DNA from: Deltaproteobacteria bacterium
GTDB lineage: Bacteria; JADJOY01
Assembly (NCBI GenBank): GCA_016713535.1
Contig: JADJOY010000047.1
Location: 1 to 47,929, forward strand
Direction: 5' to 3'
Length of the DNA: 47,929 nucleotides
A model generated the notes under the pieces. It ran no database searches and was not told the origin of the DNA. It was given only the letters and a program-made list of their open reading frames with translations. Positions 16,162-26,866 of the stretch are shown here, piece by piece; position 1 is the stretch's first letter, and each line of letters begins with the position of its first letter. Both the position numbers and the translations under genes were made by a program.

Positions 16162-16607
16162 GTGATCTCCTGGGAAGCGAGGGCGACGAAGGCGGCCGTC
16201 GACCGGGCGGGTTTCGACGACCACCTGCGCCCGCGTGCGGCCGCTGTACGGCTTGGTGCGGCGTGGGTCGAGGGCGTCCGAGGTGGGGTCGTCCGGCATG
16301 GTGCGGCACTCGCGCGCGCGACAGAGCAAGCGACACGCCAAGGCTCAAGCGCCGCGTGTCGAGCGTGGCGCGGGCGGCTCGCTGGGAAGCGAACGCGTGT
16401 GATTCGCTCGGGATTCGAGGGGAGCGGGAGCTCGTCGCAGCGAGCGTGCCCTACGCGCACCCGTCGCGAGGCTGGGCGCGGCTCGCCAACCGTCGGCGGC
16501 GCACGCTGCCGTTGGCGGTTAGCGGGCCGCTGACCCGGCGCGCCGAGACGCGCTCCGGGCGGCGACGGGTCCCACCGCGACCGATCGCGGCGGCCAGCTC
16601 CCGTCGC
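16162..16607. other. Gap of 446 bp without a supported gene
   Basis: It lies between the FHA-EAL start and the GH18 stop. Open frames here are low-complexity, Arg/Ala/Pro-rich and lack ribosome sites. A 7-bp inverted repeat (CGCCAAC/GTTGGCG) sits near 16484-16515. I saw no tRNA or terminator. Confidence 0.5.
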
Positions 16608-18128
16608 TCACGCCGCCGCACGCCCTCGGCGCGCTCGCACGGCGCGCCACGCCGCCGCGACGACCAAGCCGGGCAGCAGCTCGACGAAGCCGCCGCTCGC
16701 TCGCGGTGACCCGCCGGCGCCGCTGCTCATCGCGGCCTCGGCCGGCGCTCCCCCGCAGCCCACGGTGCAGCCCTCGTCGGCGACACCGGAGCAGTTCTCG
16801 TCGACGCCGTTGCCGCACACCTCGGCCGCGCCCGGGTGGATGGCCGGGTTGGCGTCGTTGCAGTCGGTGCCGCCGCAGGTGGCCGCCGGGTAGCCGTCGC
16901 CGTCGGCGTCGGGGCAGGTGGGCACGAGCTTGGTCTCGAGGGCCGTCCAGAGCTCGGGGTTCGCACCCTCGTAGCCGAGCGCCCAGATGCCGACGCCCCC
17001 GAGGCTCTCCGAGTTGACCTGATCCAGCTTGAGCGAGATCGACGCGTCGTCGTCGTACCACAGCTGGCGTGCGCCGCCCGAGGTGTAGAGCACGAACGGC
17101 GTCTGCGACGCCGCGTCCCACGCGGAGCCGGACGTCTGCGCGCGGGACTTCGCCTGCGCGTAGGTGCGGGAGGTCGCCGAGCCGGTCGCGGTCCCCGGGA
17201 TGGCGAAGCTGGTGGTGGGCCAGTCGTAGCCGTACCAGGGCACGCCGAGGATGAACCTGGAGCGGTTGGCGGCGCCGCCCCAGGTCACGTAGTCGGCGAT
17301 CGTCCAGGCGACGTTGTAGGTGCCCCACAGCGCGCCGCCGGTGAGCGGCGAGACGGGGCCGGGCGCGCCGCCGCTCCAGTGGTAGTCGTAGGCCATGATC
17401 ATGAGGCCGTCGGTGGCGAGCGCGAGCTGGTCGTAGTCGAAGACGCCGTTCCAGTCGACGGCGGGTGTCGCGATGAGCACCTTCGAGCCCGGGATCGCGG
17501 CGTGGAACGTGTTGGTGAGCGCGGTCATCAGCGCCACCAGCCCGGTCTTGTTGGCGGAGCCGCCGGCGACACCCTCGAAGTCGAGGCACACGCCGTCGCC
17601 TCCCGCGCTCTGCACCAGCGCGAGCGCGTTGTCGACGAGTGCGGTCCGGTAGCTGGCGTTGCCGAGGATCGTGGTGATCGCCGTGGAGTCGAAGAGCGTG
17701 ACCGTCAGCACCACCTTCACGCCGTTCGCGTGCGCAGTCGAGATCAGCGACGCGGTGCTCGTGCCCCAGCCGTGGACGTCACCGAAGGTGCCGTTGCGCG
17801 CGCTGGCGTCGACCTCGGCGCTGAAGTACGCGACCGTCGTGAGCAGGTCCCAGTGGAAGCCGGTGAAGCCTCCGGCCCAGTAGGGATAGAAGCCCACGAC
17901 CTGCTTGGCCACGCGGGGCACGCGCAGCGCCTCGCCCACGATCGCTTCCTCGTCGCCGGTGAGCGACGGCGGTTCGCCCTGGTGCTCGGCGAGCTCGCGG
18001 GCGTGGATGCCGGGCGCATCCTGCGGTGAGTCCTGAGCGATCGCGCTGCCCGTCGCGATGGCGAGGACCAGCGAGACGAGGCAAGCGGCAGCGAGCCGCG
18101 CGCGAGCACCAGCCGGGATCGAGGTCAT
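16608..18128 (-). CDS. Secreted GH18-family glycosidase with MopE-like segment and C-terminal tail
   Basis: A 506-residue exported protein. Residues 1-31 are a signal peptide (LAAACLVSLVLAIATGSAIA). The GH18 barrel covers about 70-400: VVGFYPYWAGGFTGFHWDLL, the catalytic strand GGDGVCLDFEGV (DxE with Glu as acid/base), LMIMAYDYHW and WALGYEG. The architecture resembles spore-cortex or chitin-type GH18 hydrolases; the substrate is unknown. A Cys-rich metal-binding segment follows (CPDADGDGYPAATC, TDCNDANPAIHPGA, VCGNGVDENCSG), typical of MopE-like proteins. The C-terminus has CTVGCGG, a short hydrophobic stretch (FVELLPGLVVAAAW) and Arg-rich end (RAVRARRGR), resembling a MYXO-CTERM sorting tail. 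The start was set at the ATG at 18128, giving the complete signal peptide. Monocistronic by position. Confidence 0.82.
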   Translation of the reverse strand: MTSIPAGARARLAAACLVSLVLAIATGSAIAQDSPQDAPGIHARELAEHQGEPPSLTGDEEAIVGEALRVPRVAKQVVGFYPYWAGGFTGFHWDLLTTVAYFSAEVDASARNGTFGDVHGWGTSTASLISTAHANGVKVVLTVTLFDSTAITTILGNASYRTALVDNALALVQSAGGDGVCLDFEGVAGGSANKTGLVALMTALTNTFHAAIPGSKVLIATPAVDWNGVFDYDQLALATDGLMIMAYDYHWSGGAPGPVSPLTGGALWGTYNVAWTIADYVTWGGAANRSRFILGVPWYGYDWPTTSFAIPGTATGSATSRTYAQAKSRAQTSGSAWDAASQTPFVLYTSGGARQLWYDDDASISLKLDQVNSESLGGVGIWALGYEGANPELWTALETKLVPTCPDADGDGYPAATCGGTDCNDANPAIHPGAAEVCGNGVDENCSGVADEGCTVGCGGAPAEAAMSSGAGGSPRASGGFVELLPGLVVAAAWRAVRARRGRAAA

Positions 18129-18533
18129 GGCCCCTCCGATGTGCGAGGCGGCGATCCTACCAGGTGGCTGGCTCTCCGTGTGCGCCCGACGGAGCGTACG
18201 CCTCCAGAGCGGGAGGAGGGCTTGAAAAGGCCCGAGCGGACTGGCGACCCGAGCCACGAGCGAAGCGCGTACCGCGGGGTGGTCTGCTGGGATCGAACGG
18301 TGTCGCGGTGCAGCCCCCTCGCGTATCGCCGGGCACGCGACGCGTGCCCCTCCGTCCGGAGCCCGCACTCACTCGGATCGGGACGCGGCCTCGAGCGGCA
18401 TCCCGGATCGCGGACCGACCGGGCTCGCCAAGCGGCGCGTCGCAGCGCGACGCCGCGAGCGAAGCGAGTGCCTCGGGGGTGGGACCCGCGCGAATTCACT
18501 TCGCGCGGGCGGGGGGCTCGAAAGCCCCCCGTA
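18129..18533. repeat. Intergenic block of palindromic repeats, including copy B
   Basis: 405 bp without a gene. It contains the inverted copy of the 11840 repeat (GGGCACGC-GAC-GCGTGCCC at 18331-18349, with the shared flank from 18322). Two adjacent perfect hairpins follow: CCCGCGCGAA-TTCAC-TTCGCGCGGG (18485-18509) and CGGGGGGCT-CGAA-AGCCCCCCG (18510-18531). The last one ends three bases before the ettA stop and may terminate or stabilise its transcript. The phrase CGAGTGCCTCGGGGGTG-like at about 18466-18482 also recurs at 30669-30685. Confidence 0.75.
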
Positions 18534-20213
<1,680 letters not shown>

Positions 20214-20463
20214 GGTGAGCGGACCTCGAAGCGGCGGACGGGAGCGCGCGACGGAGCGTCGCGGGTCGCATCCTGCGAAATCGTGGGCAGGGGTGAGCCG
20301 CGGAGAGTAGCAGGGATGCCGCAGCGCGGCACGAGCCGCGAGATCACTGGAGCCCGACGCTTCGTCGTCGGGGGCGGCGCTCGCGTGTGCGCGACGAAGC
20401 GCGCGGCTCCACAGGTGGGATCCGCGGCGCGCTGGCCGCCAGACCGGTTCGGGCCGACCCGAT

Positions 20464-21705
20464 CTACAGCCCGGCGGTCTCTTCGAGCTCTCGGCCCGAG
20501 GTCTCGGGCAGGAGCCACAGGATGAAGCCGAGGGCGAGGAGCGGAAACACGGCGGTGGCTGCGGCGGCGGGGCCCCAGCCGACGTACTCCGCGGCCCAGC
20601 CGACTGCGAGCGGTCCGAGCACGTAGCCGATCCGGCCGAGGAGGTTGTTGCTCCACGCGAACGCGTCGCCGCGCAGCTCGGTGGGGAAGAGCTCGGCGGT
20701 ATAGGCGTTGAGGACCGGCAGGACCGCGCTCGCGCCGAAGATCGTGATCGCGAGCGCCGCGGTGAGGCTCGCGCGGTCGGGCAGGGTGTAGGTCAGGAAC
20801 ACCCCGACGGAGGTGAGCACGAAGATGATCGCGCCGCCGCCGCGCCGCCCGAGCACGTCGATGAGCTTGCCGGAGGCGAAGGCGAGCGGCATGGCCGCGA
20901 GCGCGGCGATGGTGATGCTGGCGCCGCCCTGCGCGTCCGTGAAGTGGCGCTCGGCGAGCGCGAACTCCTTCCAGAACGTGACCGCGCTCTGCGTGCACAC
21001 GTAGGTGAGCCCCCAGATGAGCGCCAGCTCGAGCACCCGACCGCGGTAGGGCCCGCGCAGGATCTCGAGGAGCGGGCGGTGCTCGGCGGGCTGCGCCGCC
21101 GCGACCTCGGCGAAGCGGCTGCTCTCGCGCAGGTTGCGGCGCGCGAACGCGAGCAGCACCAGCGGGATCGTGCCCACGAAGTAGACGCTTCGCCAGCCGA
21201 GCGGTGTCGCGAGCAGCATGGGGACCATCCCCGCGCACACCACCGAGCCCAGGCTCGACATCGCCTGGATCACGCCGATGACCAGCCCCCGTTTCGCGGC
21301 CGGGAACTCCTCCGCCGCGTAGACCATGCTCACCGCCCACTCGGCGATCAGGAACACCCGCGCGGTGAACTGGGCGATCGCGAAGCTGACCGGCCCGGTC
21401 GCGAGGCCGGAGGCGAAGCTCGAGATCGTGTACCCGGCGATGGTGAGCGTGAGCACACGCCGGCGCCCCCACCGGTCGGACTGGCGGACCAGTACGTAGG
21501 AGAGGATGGTCCCCGCGTTGATGACGGCGACGAGGGTCGCCCCCGCGCTCTTCGAGAGCTCCATGGAGGCGCGCAGGTTGGGGAGGATCTGGCTGATGGC
21601 GATGAAGTCGTAGCCCTCGAAGAACGTCGCCACGCCGAGGAACACGAAGAGGCGCTTCTGATAGGAGCTGAGGCTCGACGTGTCCGAGGTGGCGGGCGAG
21701 GTCAT
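20464..21705 (-). CDS. MFS transporter (metabolite:H+ symporter type)
   Basis: A 413-residue inner-membrane protein with 12 predicted helices. It has the loop 2-3 MFS motif [12 protein letters not shown] and, at the second half, [38 protein letters not shown] in helix 1 is typical of the sugar/aromatic-acid:H+ symporter branch (AAHS/MHS), where an Asp in helix 1 is conserved. The substrate is not determinable, though an organic acid fits a genome with acyl-CoA catabolism. The ATG at 21705 was used. The 250-bp gap before ettA contains several small inverted repeats (for example CCCGACG-CTTCGT-CGTCGGG near 20352-20371) but no gene. Confidence 0.87.
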   Translation of the reverse strand: MTSPATSDTSSLSSYQKRLFVFLGVATFFEGYDFIAISQILPNLRASMELSKSAGATLVAVINAGTILSYVLVRQSDRWGRRRVLTLTIAGYTISSFASGLATGPVSFAIAQFTARVFLIAEWAVSMVYAAEEFPAAKRGLVIGVIQAMSSLGSVVCAGMVPMLLATPLGWRSVYFVGTIPLVLLAFARRNLRESSRFAEVAAAQPAEHRPLLEILRGPYRGRVLELALIWGLTYVCTQSAVTFWKEFALAERHFTDAQGGASITIAALAAMPLAFASGKLIDVLGRRGGGAIIFVLTSVGVFLTYTLPDRASLTAALAITIFGASAVLPVLNAYTAELFPTELRGDAFAWSNNLLGRIGYVLGPLAVGWAAEYVGWGPAAAATAVFPLLALGFILWLLPETSGRELEETAGL

Positions 21706-21829
21706 GGGCGATGTTTCCGGGGACGGGTCGAGAGGGCGCCGTGGAGCGCTCGGTGGGACAGGCCGCGCGACTCGCCCGGCGCACGTCGCCCGCGGAGTTC
21801 CGAGCGGGCGAGACGTGGACCGCCGGCGA

Positions 21830-22329
21830 TCACTCGACCCGGATCAAGCCTTCGGCCCAGTTGCCGACGACGCGGCCACTCGGCGCGACGAGCCGAGCGC
21901 CGTGGTAGAAGCGGTTGGCGAGGACGCTGCACAGCGACGTGAAGCGGCGCGACCGCTCCTCGTGGTCCAGCGACTCCAGCCTGCGCCGACGTTCACGACC
22001 AAGGTCTTGCCGTCGACCCCGAGGCTGACCGACGGAACCAGGCGATCGACCTCGACCAAGCTCATCCCGCGCACGGGTGTTTCGCCCGGATGCTTCAGGA
22101 ACACCATCACTTCCGAGACGCTGCGAGTGGCGGCGATCACCGTGACGGTGGCGAGCACCAAGATGGCGAGGAGCCGGTAGGGGATGCGGGACTTGCGTTC
22201 CCCGGCGTGGCTCGCCTCTTCGGAGGTGCGGCGCCGCGCGGCCTCTTCGCGAACCAACCGCGTCATGTCCTCGCGATGCGCGCGCGGATCGCGCGTCGTC
22301 CCGGGGGTGGGGTCTTGGGCGTTCGTCAT
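21830..22329 (-). CDS. Single-pass membrane protein of unknown function (apparent frameshift)
   Basis: The frame from 22329 gives a charged cytoplasmic N-terminus (REDMTRLVREEAARRRTSEE), one transmembrane helix (YRLLAILVLATVTVIAATR) and a beta-rich outer part (LVPSVSLGVDGKTLVVNVGAG). It then degenerates into low-complexity sequence. In the adjacent frame a natural continuation starts at once: RRLESLDHEERSRRFTSLCS, then YHGARLVAPSGRVVGNWAEG, stopping at 21830. One base miscalled near 21976-21990 would give a ~166-residue protein; the span is two bases over a multiple of three, as expected for one missing base. No known domain is recognised. It is divergent from the prepilin gene and shares its symmetric promoter region. 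Confidence 0.6.
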
Positions 22330-22347
22330 GAGATCGAAGGCATCGCG

Positions 22348-22414
22348 TTGACCGCGTCACCGGAGCGGACTAAGATCTTAGCAGTTTTGTCGAACGATCC
22401 CAAGGATTTATATC
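22348..22414. promoter_or_regulatory. Symmetric divergent promoter region with 12-bp palindrome
   Basis: Rightward, TTGACC (22348-22353), a 17-bp spacer and TAAGAT (22371-22376). Leftward on the other strand, TTGGGA (22403-22398), a 17-bp spacer and TAAGAT (22380-22375). The two -10 elements overlap inside the perfect palindrome CTAAGATCTTAG (22370-22381). A second rightward set, TTGTCG (22387-22392), 16 bp and TATATC (22409-22414), lies closer to the prepilin ATG. The gap is unusually AT-rich for this genome. Confidence 0.6.
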
Positions 22415-22436
22415 GATTCCGCGAGAGGTGGCAGGG

Positions 22437-22919
22437 ATGATCGCACGGCATCCATCGGCAGCGCACGCCGGGCGCGGCGCGCACGGCTTCACCCTCGTCG
22501 AGCTGCTGGTGGCGCTGGCGATCATGTCGATTCTCGCAGTGGTGGTCGCGCCCAAGATCCTCGGCAGTCGCGAGAAGGCGATGACGAATGCGTGCCTGGC
22601 GGCCTTCCACGCCATGGACGGCGAGCTCTCGAACCGGATCTCCAAATACGAGTCCCTCGGCGACACCCAGGCGGCGAGCAAGAGCATCACGGAGGTCGTC
22701 CAGGTGCAGGACACGAGCGGCGCCAAGAACCCGCGAAACCGCGCTCAGCCCGGCTACGTGAACGCCGGCACCGGGCCGGTGGCGCCCTCGTCCAACACCG
22801 CTTGCCAGGTCTTCCTGGCGGACTTCACGCCCACTTCGGGGAGCGACCGGCCGCCCACCGTCACGGTGTGGCAATACGAGGCCGGCGCGATCCGCTCGGG
22901 TCGCATCACCCTGAACTGA
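22437..22919 (+). CDS. Type IV prepilin-like protein
   Basis: A 160-residue pilin or pseudopilin. The N-terminus has a short basic leader followed by the class III cleavage site G|FTLVELLVALAIMSILAVVV, with Glu at position +5 of the mature protein and the usual hydrophobic helix. The globular part (YESLGDTQAASKSITEV, TACQVFLADFTP, TVTVWQYEAGAI) has two cysteines. PilD-type peptidase would process it for a type IV pilus or type II secretion pseudopilus. No other pilus gene is nearby, so it is an orphan. The ATG at 22437 was preferred to the GTG at 22428 because GAGAGG then lies at normal distance. Confidence 0.88.
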   Translation: MIARHPSAAHAGRGAHGFTLVELLVALAIMSILAVVVAPKILGSREKAMTNACLAAFHAMDGELSNRISKYESLGDTQAASKSITEVVQVQDTSGAKNPRNRAQPGYVNAGTGPVAPSSNTACQVFLADFTPTSGSDRPPTVTVWQYEAGAIRSGRITLN

Positions 22920-22942
22920 GGAGATCGGCGGCGCGCCGCCGG

Positions 22943-25738
22943 TCACGGCGCGTCTGCGACCAGCCGCAGCGTGGTGATGCTGCGGTCGAGCGTGACCGTG
23001 AAGCTCGAGGCGTCGGCGGCCACCGGCTCCGCGGCGACCTCGAGGCCGTCGGCCTTCCACACCGCGAAGCCCGCGAAGGCCGACGCCACGTGCGCGACCA
23101 CGGGCTCTCGCCCGTGGCGGATCACCCGCACGATGCGATCGGCCGAGCCGTCCTGGGCGGCCTTGAGCGCCGAGAGCGTGACGTCGGGCTCTTCGATCGC
23201 GAGCCACGAGCGCCGCGCCGGCACCGGGCCGGCGTGAGCACCGGTCGCGACCGCGACCAGCGGCCGGTACGCGTCGAGTGCCCGCGACGCGACGCGGTCC
23301 TCGCGCCAGCTCGCGCCCCGGCGGGCCCCGACGCTGAGGCGCAACGTGTAGGGCAGGTCTTCGTGGTTGGGCGGCCCGAGCGCGTCCCAGTAGGTGTCGC
23401 GCGTCAGCATCACGTCGAGGGTGCCGTCGTCGGTGGCGCTCACGCCGGTCGTCCCTTGGTTGGCGACCCACACACCCAGGGCGGGCTCGTCGCGGCCGAC
23501 GTCCACCCACCCGGTCACGGGCCAGAACGTCGGCTCGAAGAGCTTGTGCCGCGGCCGCTCCACCTCGGTGAAGGGGATGCGGGTCGTGAGGGTCGAGCCC
23601 GCGAACGGCGTCCGTAGCCGCACCACCAGCGTCGACGCGAAGGGTGGTGTGGCGGTGATCGCCAGGTCGGCGCGATCGAGCTCGGCGCCCAGGCTCACGA
23701 CGCGCTCGATCGCCGCCTCGTCGGGGGTGACGAAGGCGACGCTCACGCGCGCCGGTCCACGCTCGCGGACGGCGAGCGTGGTCGGCGTCTGGCCGCCGCA
23801 GACACTCGTGCGCTCGGCGAAGTCGCGGCCCACCTCGGAGCCGATCCGGTAGGCACCACCCGCGTCGAAGTAGCCCACCACGTCGAGTGACGGCCCCGCG
23901 AAGAGCGCGCGGCCGTCGGCGGTCGTGAGGGCGGTGGCGCACCAGCCCGCGGCCTTCGTGAGCGTGATCGAGAGCGCTGCGTTGGCGAGCGTGACCGCGT
24001 CGGCGGCGGACGGGTCGTCGACGGGCCGCCCCCCGCGGGTCAGCGTGAGGACGGGGCTCGCGGAGTCCGCCGGCGGGCTCGCCGTTTCGACCCGGCGCAC
24101 CGCGAACGCCGCGGTGCCGGCGCTCGGTACGTCGCGGGCGAGGAAGAGGAGGCGACCGCGTGAGACCCGGCCGTCAGCGACGCGCTCGGTCGTGAGCCAC
24201 TGTGACGGCAGCACGCGTCCCTGCTCGTCGAGGACGTCGATCGCCGCGGTGGGCGGATCGAAGGCGAGGTCCACTTCGGTGAGGTCGGTGCGCGCCCGGC
24301 CGCTCGGGTTGAGCACGAGGACCGCCGCATCCGCGCCGGGGGTCGCGGTGTCGACGGTCGCGGCGAGCGCATCCAGTGATCCGGCGAGCGCCGCTTCTCC
24401 GGACGCGAGCGCGTCGGCCGACCACGGTCGCAGGTCGGTCGCGAGCGCCTCCTGGGTGCTGGTCCCGGTGATCGCGTCGTGGTGGTTCATGAACGCCGAG
24501 CGGTCCCAGCCGTGATCGAGGAGGTCGGCCGGGTAGGGCGAGCCGGTCGCCGCGGCGATCACGCCGGCCACCTCCGCCGCGACGAGCGCTTCGGTGGCGC
24601 GTCGCAGGGTGCCCTTGAGGTCGGGATGGGTCGCGTAGAAGCCCATGAAATACGGGCTCGCGTCGGCCTCGAGGACGGGCAGGTCGCGGCGCCGGCCGTT
24701 CACGAGCGCGACGTAGTCGTCGAAGGTCGCGGCGATCGCCCACACGCCGGTCGCGGCGTAGCGCTCGTCGTTCCAGCGCTTCACGTAGGCGAGGAGCTCG
24801 CGTTTCGGCCACGAGAAGTCGATGCCGATCGGCAAGAAGAGATACGGCGTGCGGCTGAGCGGCGCGAGGCGCGCGACGTGGCTCGCCAGGTGCTCCGGGA
24901 CGACGCCCGGGTCGATGAACGGCGGCCGGTTCCAGTCGACCCCGAAGCCCGCGACGCCGAACCACGGGAACGAGAAGTCGAGGTCGTCGCCCTGCATGTA
25001 GCCGAAGGGCATCCAGTGGGCGAGCGCCTCCGCGCCATCGGGCGCACGCCAGATCCAGTCGGCGCTGCCCTCGCCGGCGAGGGTCTCGGCCGTCGAGCCG
25101 GGGAACGGGTCGATGCCGCCCGGCTTCCCCGGTCCCGCTTTCGCGAAGACCTCGACGCCATCGACCCGCGCCAGACCGACCGCGCCGACGTGGAAGTGCT
25201 CGAGGATGCTCGGCAGGGAAGGCGCGTGACCGAAGCTGTCCGGCACCCACGCCGCCCTGGGTGTCACGCCGAGGTGCTCCTGGGTCCAGCGGATGCCGAG
25301 CAGAAAGTCCCGGATCAGCGACTCGTCGCCGGGCAAGAGCGAGTCGGGGCTCGAGAGCCCGCCGCCGACCACGTGCAGCGCGCCGCTCGAAGCGAGCCGG
25401 CGCACGGAGTCGCGTGACTCGGGGTGCTCGTCCCAGTAGCGGCGTAGCCACGCCACCTCGGCGACCGAGTAGCGGTAGCCCGGCTGCTCGTCGAGGATCG
25501 CAAACGACGCCCGTAACACGTCGCGAACGGCCTTCTCCCAGTAGCCGTCGAAGGTGTCGAGGAAGTTGAGGTCGAGGTGCGACGACTGGCTGAGCACCAC
25601 GACCTGGACCGCGTCGGCCGGGATGCCGAGCGACTCGCGAAGCGCGGTCTCGTCGGGTGCCGGGGACGCGCCGCCTTCGCCGTGACCGCTCGCGCACCCG
25701 GCGCACCCGGCGAGCGCGGTGAGCACGAGCCCGATCAC
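22943..25738 (-). CDS. GH38-family alpha-mannosidase-like lipoprotein
   Basis: A 931-residue protein. The start (IGLVLTALAGC) contains a lipobox, LAGC, so it is probably lipid-anchored. The GH38 catalytic domain shows SSHLDLNFLDTF in place of the HxDxxW metal-binding strand. It has WVPDSFGHAPSLPSILEHF, matching the nucleophile motif WxxDxFGH, and FMNHHDAITGTST, the classic HHDAITGT zinc-site motif of class II mannosidases. The C-terminal half is beta-rich, as in the family. Expected role: hydrolysis of alpha-mannosides in the periplasm or at the outer membrane, in a scavenging or predatory setting. The GTG at 25738 is the only in-frame start near the lipobox and leaves an n-region with no positive charge, so the true start may differ. 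It follows a second lipoprotein gene by 73 bp on the same strand. Confidence 0.85.
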   Translation of the reverse strand: MIGLVLTALAGCAGCASGHGEGGASPAPDETALRESLGIPADAVQVVVLSQSSHLDLNFLDTFDGYWEKAVRDVLRASFAILDEQPGYRYSVAEVAWLRRYWDEHPESRDSVRRLASSGALHVVGGGLSSPDSLLPGDESLIRDFLLGIRWTQEHLGVTPRAAWVPDSFGHAPSLPSILEHFHVGAVGLARVDGVEVFAKAGPGKPGGIDPFPGSTAETLAGEGSADWIWRAPDGAEALAHWMPFGYMQGDDLDFSFPWFGVAGFGVDWNRPPFIDPGVVPEHLASHVARLAPLSRTPYLFLPIGIDFSWPKRELLAYVKRWNDERYAATGVWAIAATFDDYVALVNGRRRDLPVLEADASPYFMGFYATHPDLKGTLRRATEALVAAEVAGVIAAATGSPYPADLLDHGWDRSAFMNHHDAITGTSTQEALATDLRPWSADALASGEAALAGSLDALAATVDTATPGADAAVLVLNPSGRARTDLTEVDLAFDPPTAAIDVLDEQGRVLPSQWLTTERVADGRVSRGRLLFLARDVPSAGTAAFAVRRVETASPPADSASPVLTLTRGGRPVDDPSAADAVTLANAALSITLTKAAGWCATALTTADGRALFAGPSLDVVGYFDAGGAYRIGSEVGRDFAERTSVCGGQTPTTLAVRERGPARVSVAFVTPDEAAIERVVSLGAELDRADLAITATPPFASTLVVRLRTPFAGSTLTTRIPFTEVERPRHKLFEPTFWPVTGWVDVGRDEPALGVWVANQGTTGVSATDDGTLDVMLTRDTYWDALGPPNHEDLPYTLRLSVGARRGASWREDRVASRALDAYRPLVAVATGAHAGPVPARRSWLAIEEPDVTLSALKAAQDGSADRIVRVIRHGREPVVAHVASAFAGFAVWKADGLEVAAEPVAADASSFTVTLDRSITTLRLVADAP

Positions 25739-25811
25739 GGCCGCCCGCGCGGCGCGGACGGGGCGATCGGGAAGTCGGGGAGGGGGGCGCTGGCGCGTGG
25801 GTTCCTCGGCG

Positions 25812-26866
25812 TCAGCTCGGGCACTCGAGGGTCGGGAAGGTGCCCGGCGACGCGGTCGACGCGAGTCCCTCGAAGTAGCTCCCCGACCAGATCACCAAGC
25901 CGGTCTGGACGAGCGCGCCGCAGCGCGCCGCCGTCGCATCCGACTCCGCGAACGCGGTGGCGTTCGCCAGCACCGCCGCCTCCGAGACCAGCAGGTAGCC
26001 AGCGCTCAGGTCGAGGAGCGGCTGATACGCCGCGCCGGCGATCGAGCTGCCGCCGAGGATCCCCTCCCACACGCCACGCCCGGCGGCGACGGATCCCTCG
26101 CCGTAGCGCGCCACGCCGTCGGCGACCTCCTGCCAGGGTGCCGTCGGCGGCGTCGCGATCTTGCGCAGCGCCGGCGCGTACCGATCGAGGGTGGCGAGCT
26201 CGACGGCCGTGCCCCGGCACGCGAGGAATCCGTCACAGGAGATCGGGCTCGCCGCCTCGGGGCGATCGGGCGCCGGATTCTCGACGGCGACCTCGATGTA
26301 GCCGAGGTTGTAGCCGTAGAGCGTGAGCAGGAGCGGCAGGCTCGCGTGCGCGGCGTCGACGAGCTCGGCGGCGGGCGCGGTCCGTACGCTGTCGAGACGC
26401 TCCGCCGCGAGCTTCGCGAGCGCCGAGAACACCGTGTCGCCGAGGCCGAGGCCGACGACCGTGCCGCTCGCGCGGGCGGCGGCGCCGGCCGAGCTCTCCG
26501 CGAGCGAGTCGCGGAGCCAGATGCCGCCGAAGTAGCCCGAGACGTAGAGGTTCCCGAGCAACACCTCCGTGGGGAGCGCGGCGCCGTCGCAGATCCGGTC
26601 CACGGAATCGAGGGCGAGGTTGCCGAGATAGAAGTCGACGGCCGTGCCGCGCCCGCGGGTGGCGCGGCAGAAGCGCCCGGCGTCGTTCGCGAGCGCGGTC
26701 TCGTCGACGACGATCGAGGTGCCCTGCGCGTACGGGTAGGCCGGGATCGAGATCGTCGCCGGCACCACCGCGTCCGAGCCCGAGCCGCATCCGGTCGAAA
26801 CCGCGGCGAGCACGAGGCTCGCGAGCGGCAGCCACCTGCCGCGTCCTCTCGTAGACTCGCCGCCAT
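25812..26866 (-). CDS. Lipoprotein of unknown function (start unresolved)
   Basis: The frame ending at 25812 encodes a lipoprotein-type N-terminus (WLPLASLVLAAVSTGC, lipobox VSTGC) and a ~320-residue mature part rich in Ala, Gly and Leu: FYLGNLALDSVDRICDGAAL, VYVSG-like strands, LDSVRTAPAAELVDAAHAS and LLLTLYGYNLGYIEVAVENP. It has several cysteines and no domain I recognise. No start codon lies in this frame just before the lipobox. An ATG at 26866 is in another frame and would join if one base is missing near 26830; the span is two bases over a multiple of three, which fits. Both the join and the start are inferred. It overlaps head to head with the M61 start and precedes the GH38 gene, with which it is probably co-transcribed. 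Confidence 0.6.
26852..26865 (+). promoter_or_regulatory. Candidate leaderless -10 element of the M61 gene
   Basis: TAGACT at 26852-26857 is followed by seven bases and the ATG at 26865, the same arrangement (TAGACTCG) as before the phosphopantetheinyl transferase. No ribosome site or -35 is visible. Confidence 0.45.

Noticed and set aside
16162-16607. A tRNA or small RNA gene in the gap upstream of FHA-EAL
   Set aside because: No TTCGANTC-type arm, acceptor stem or anticodon loop could be folded by eye.
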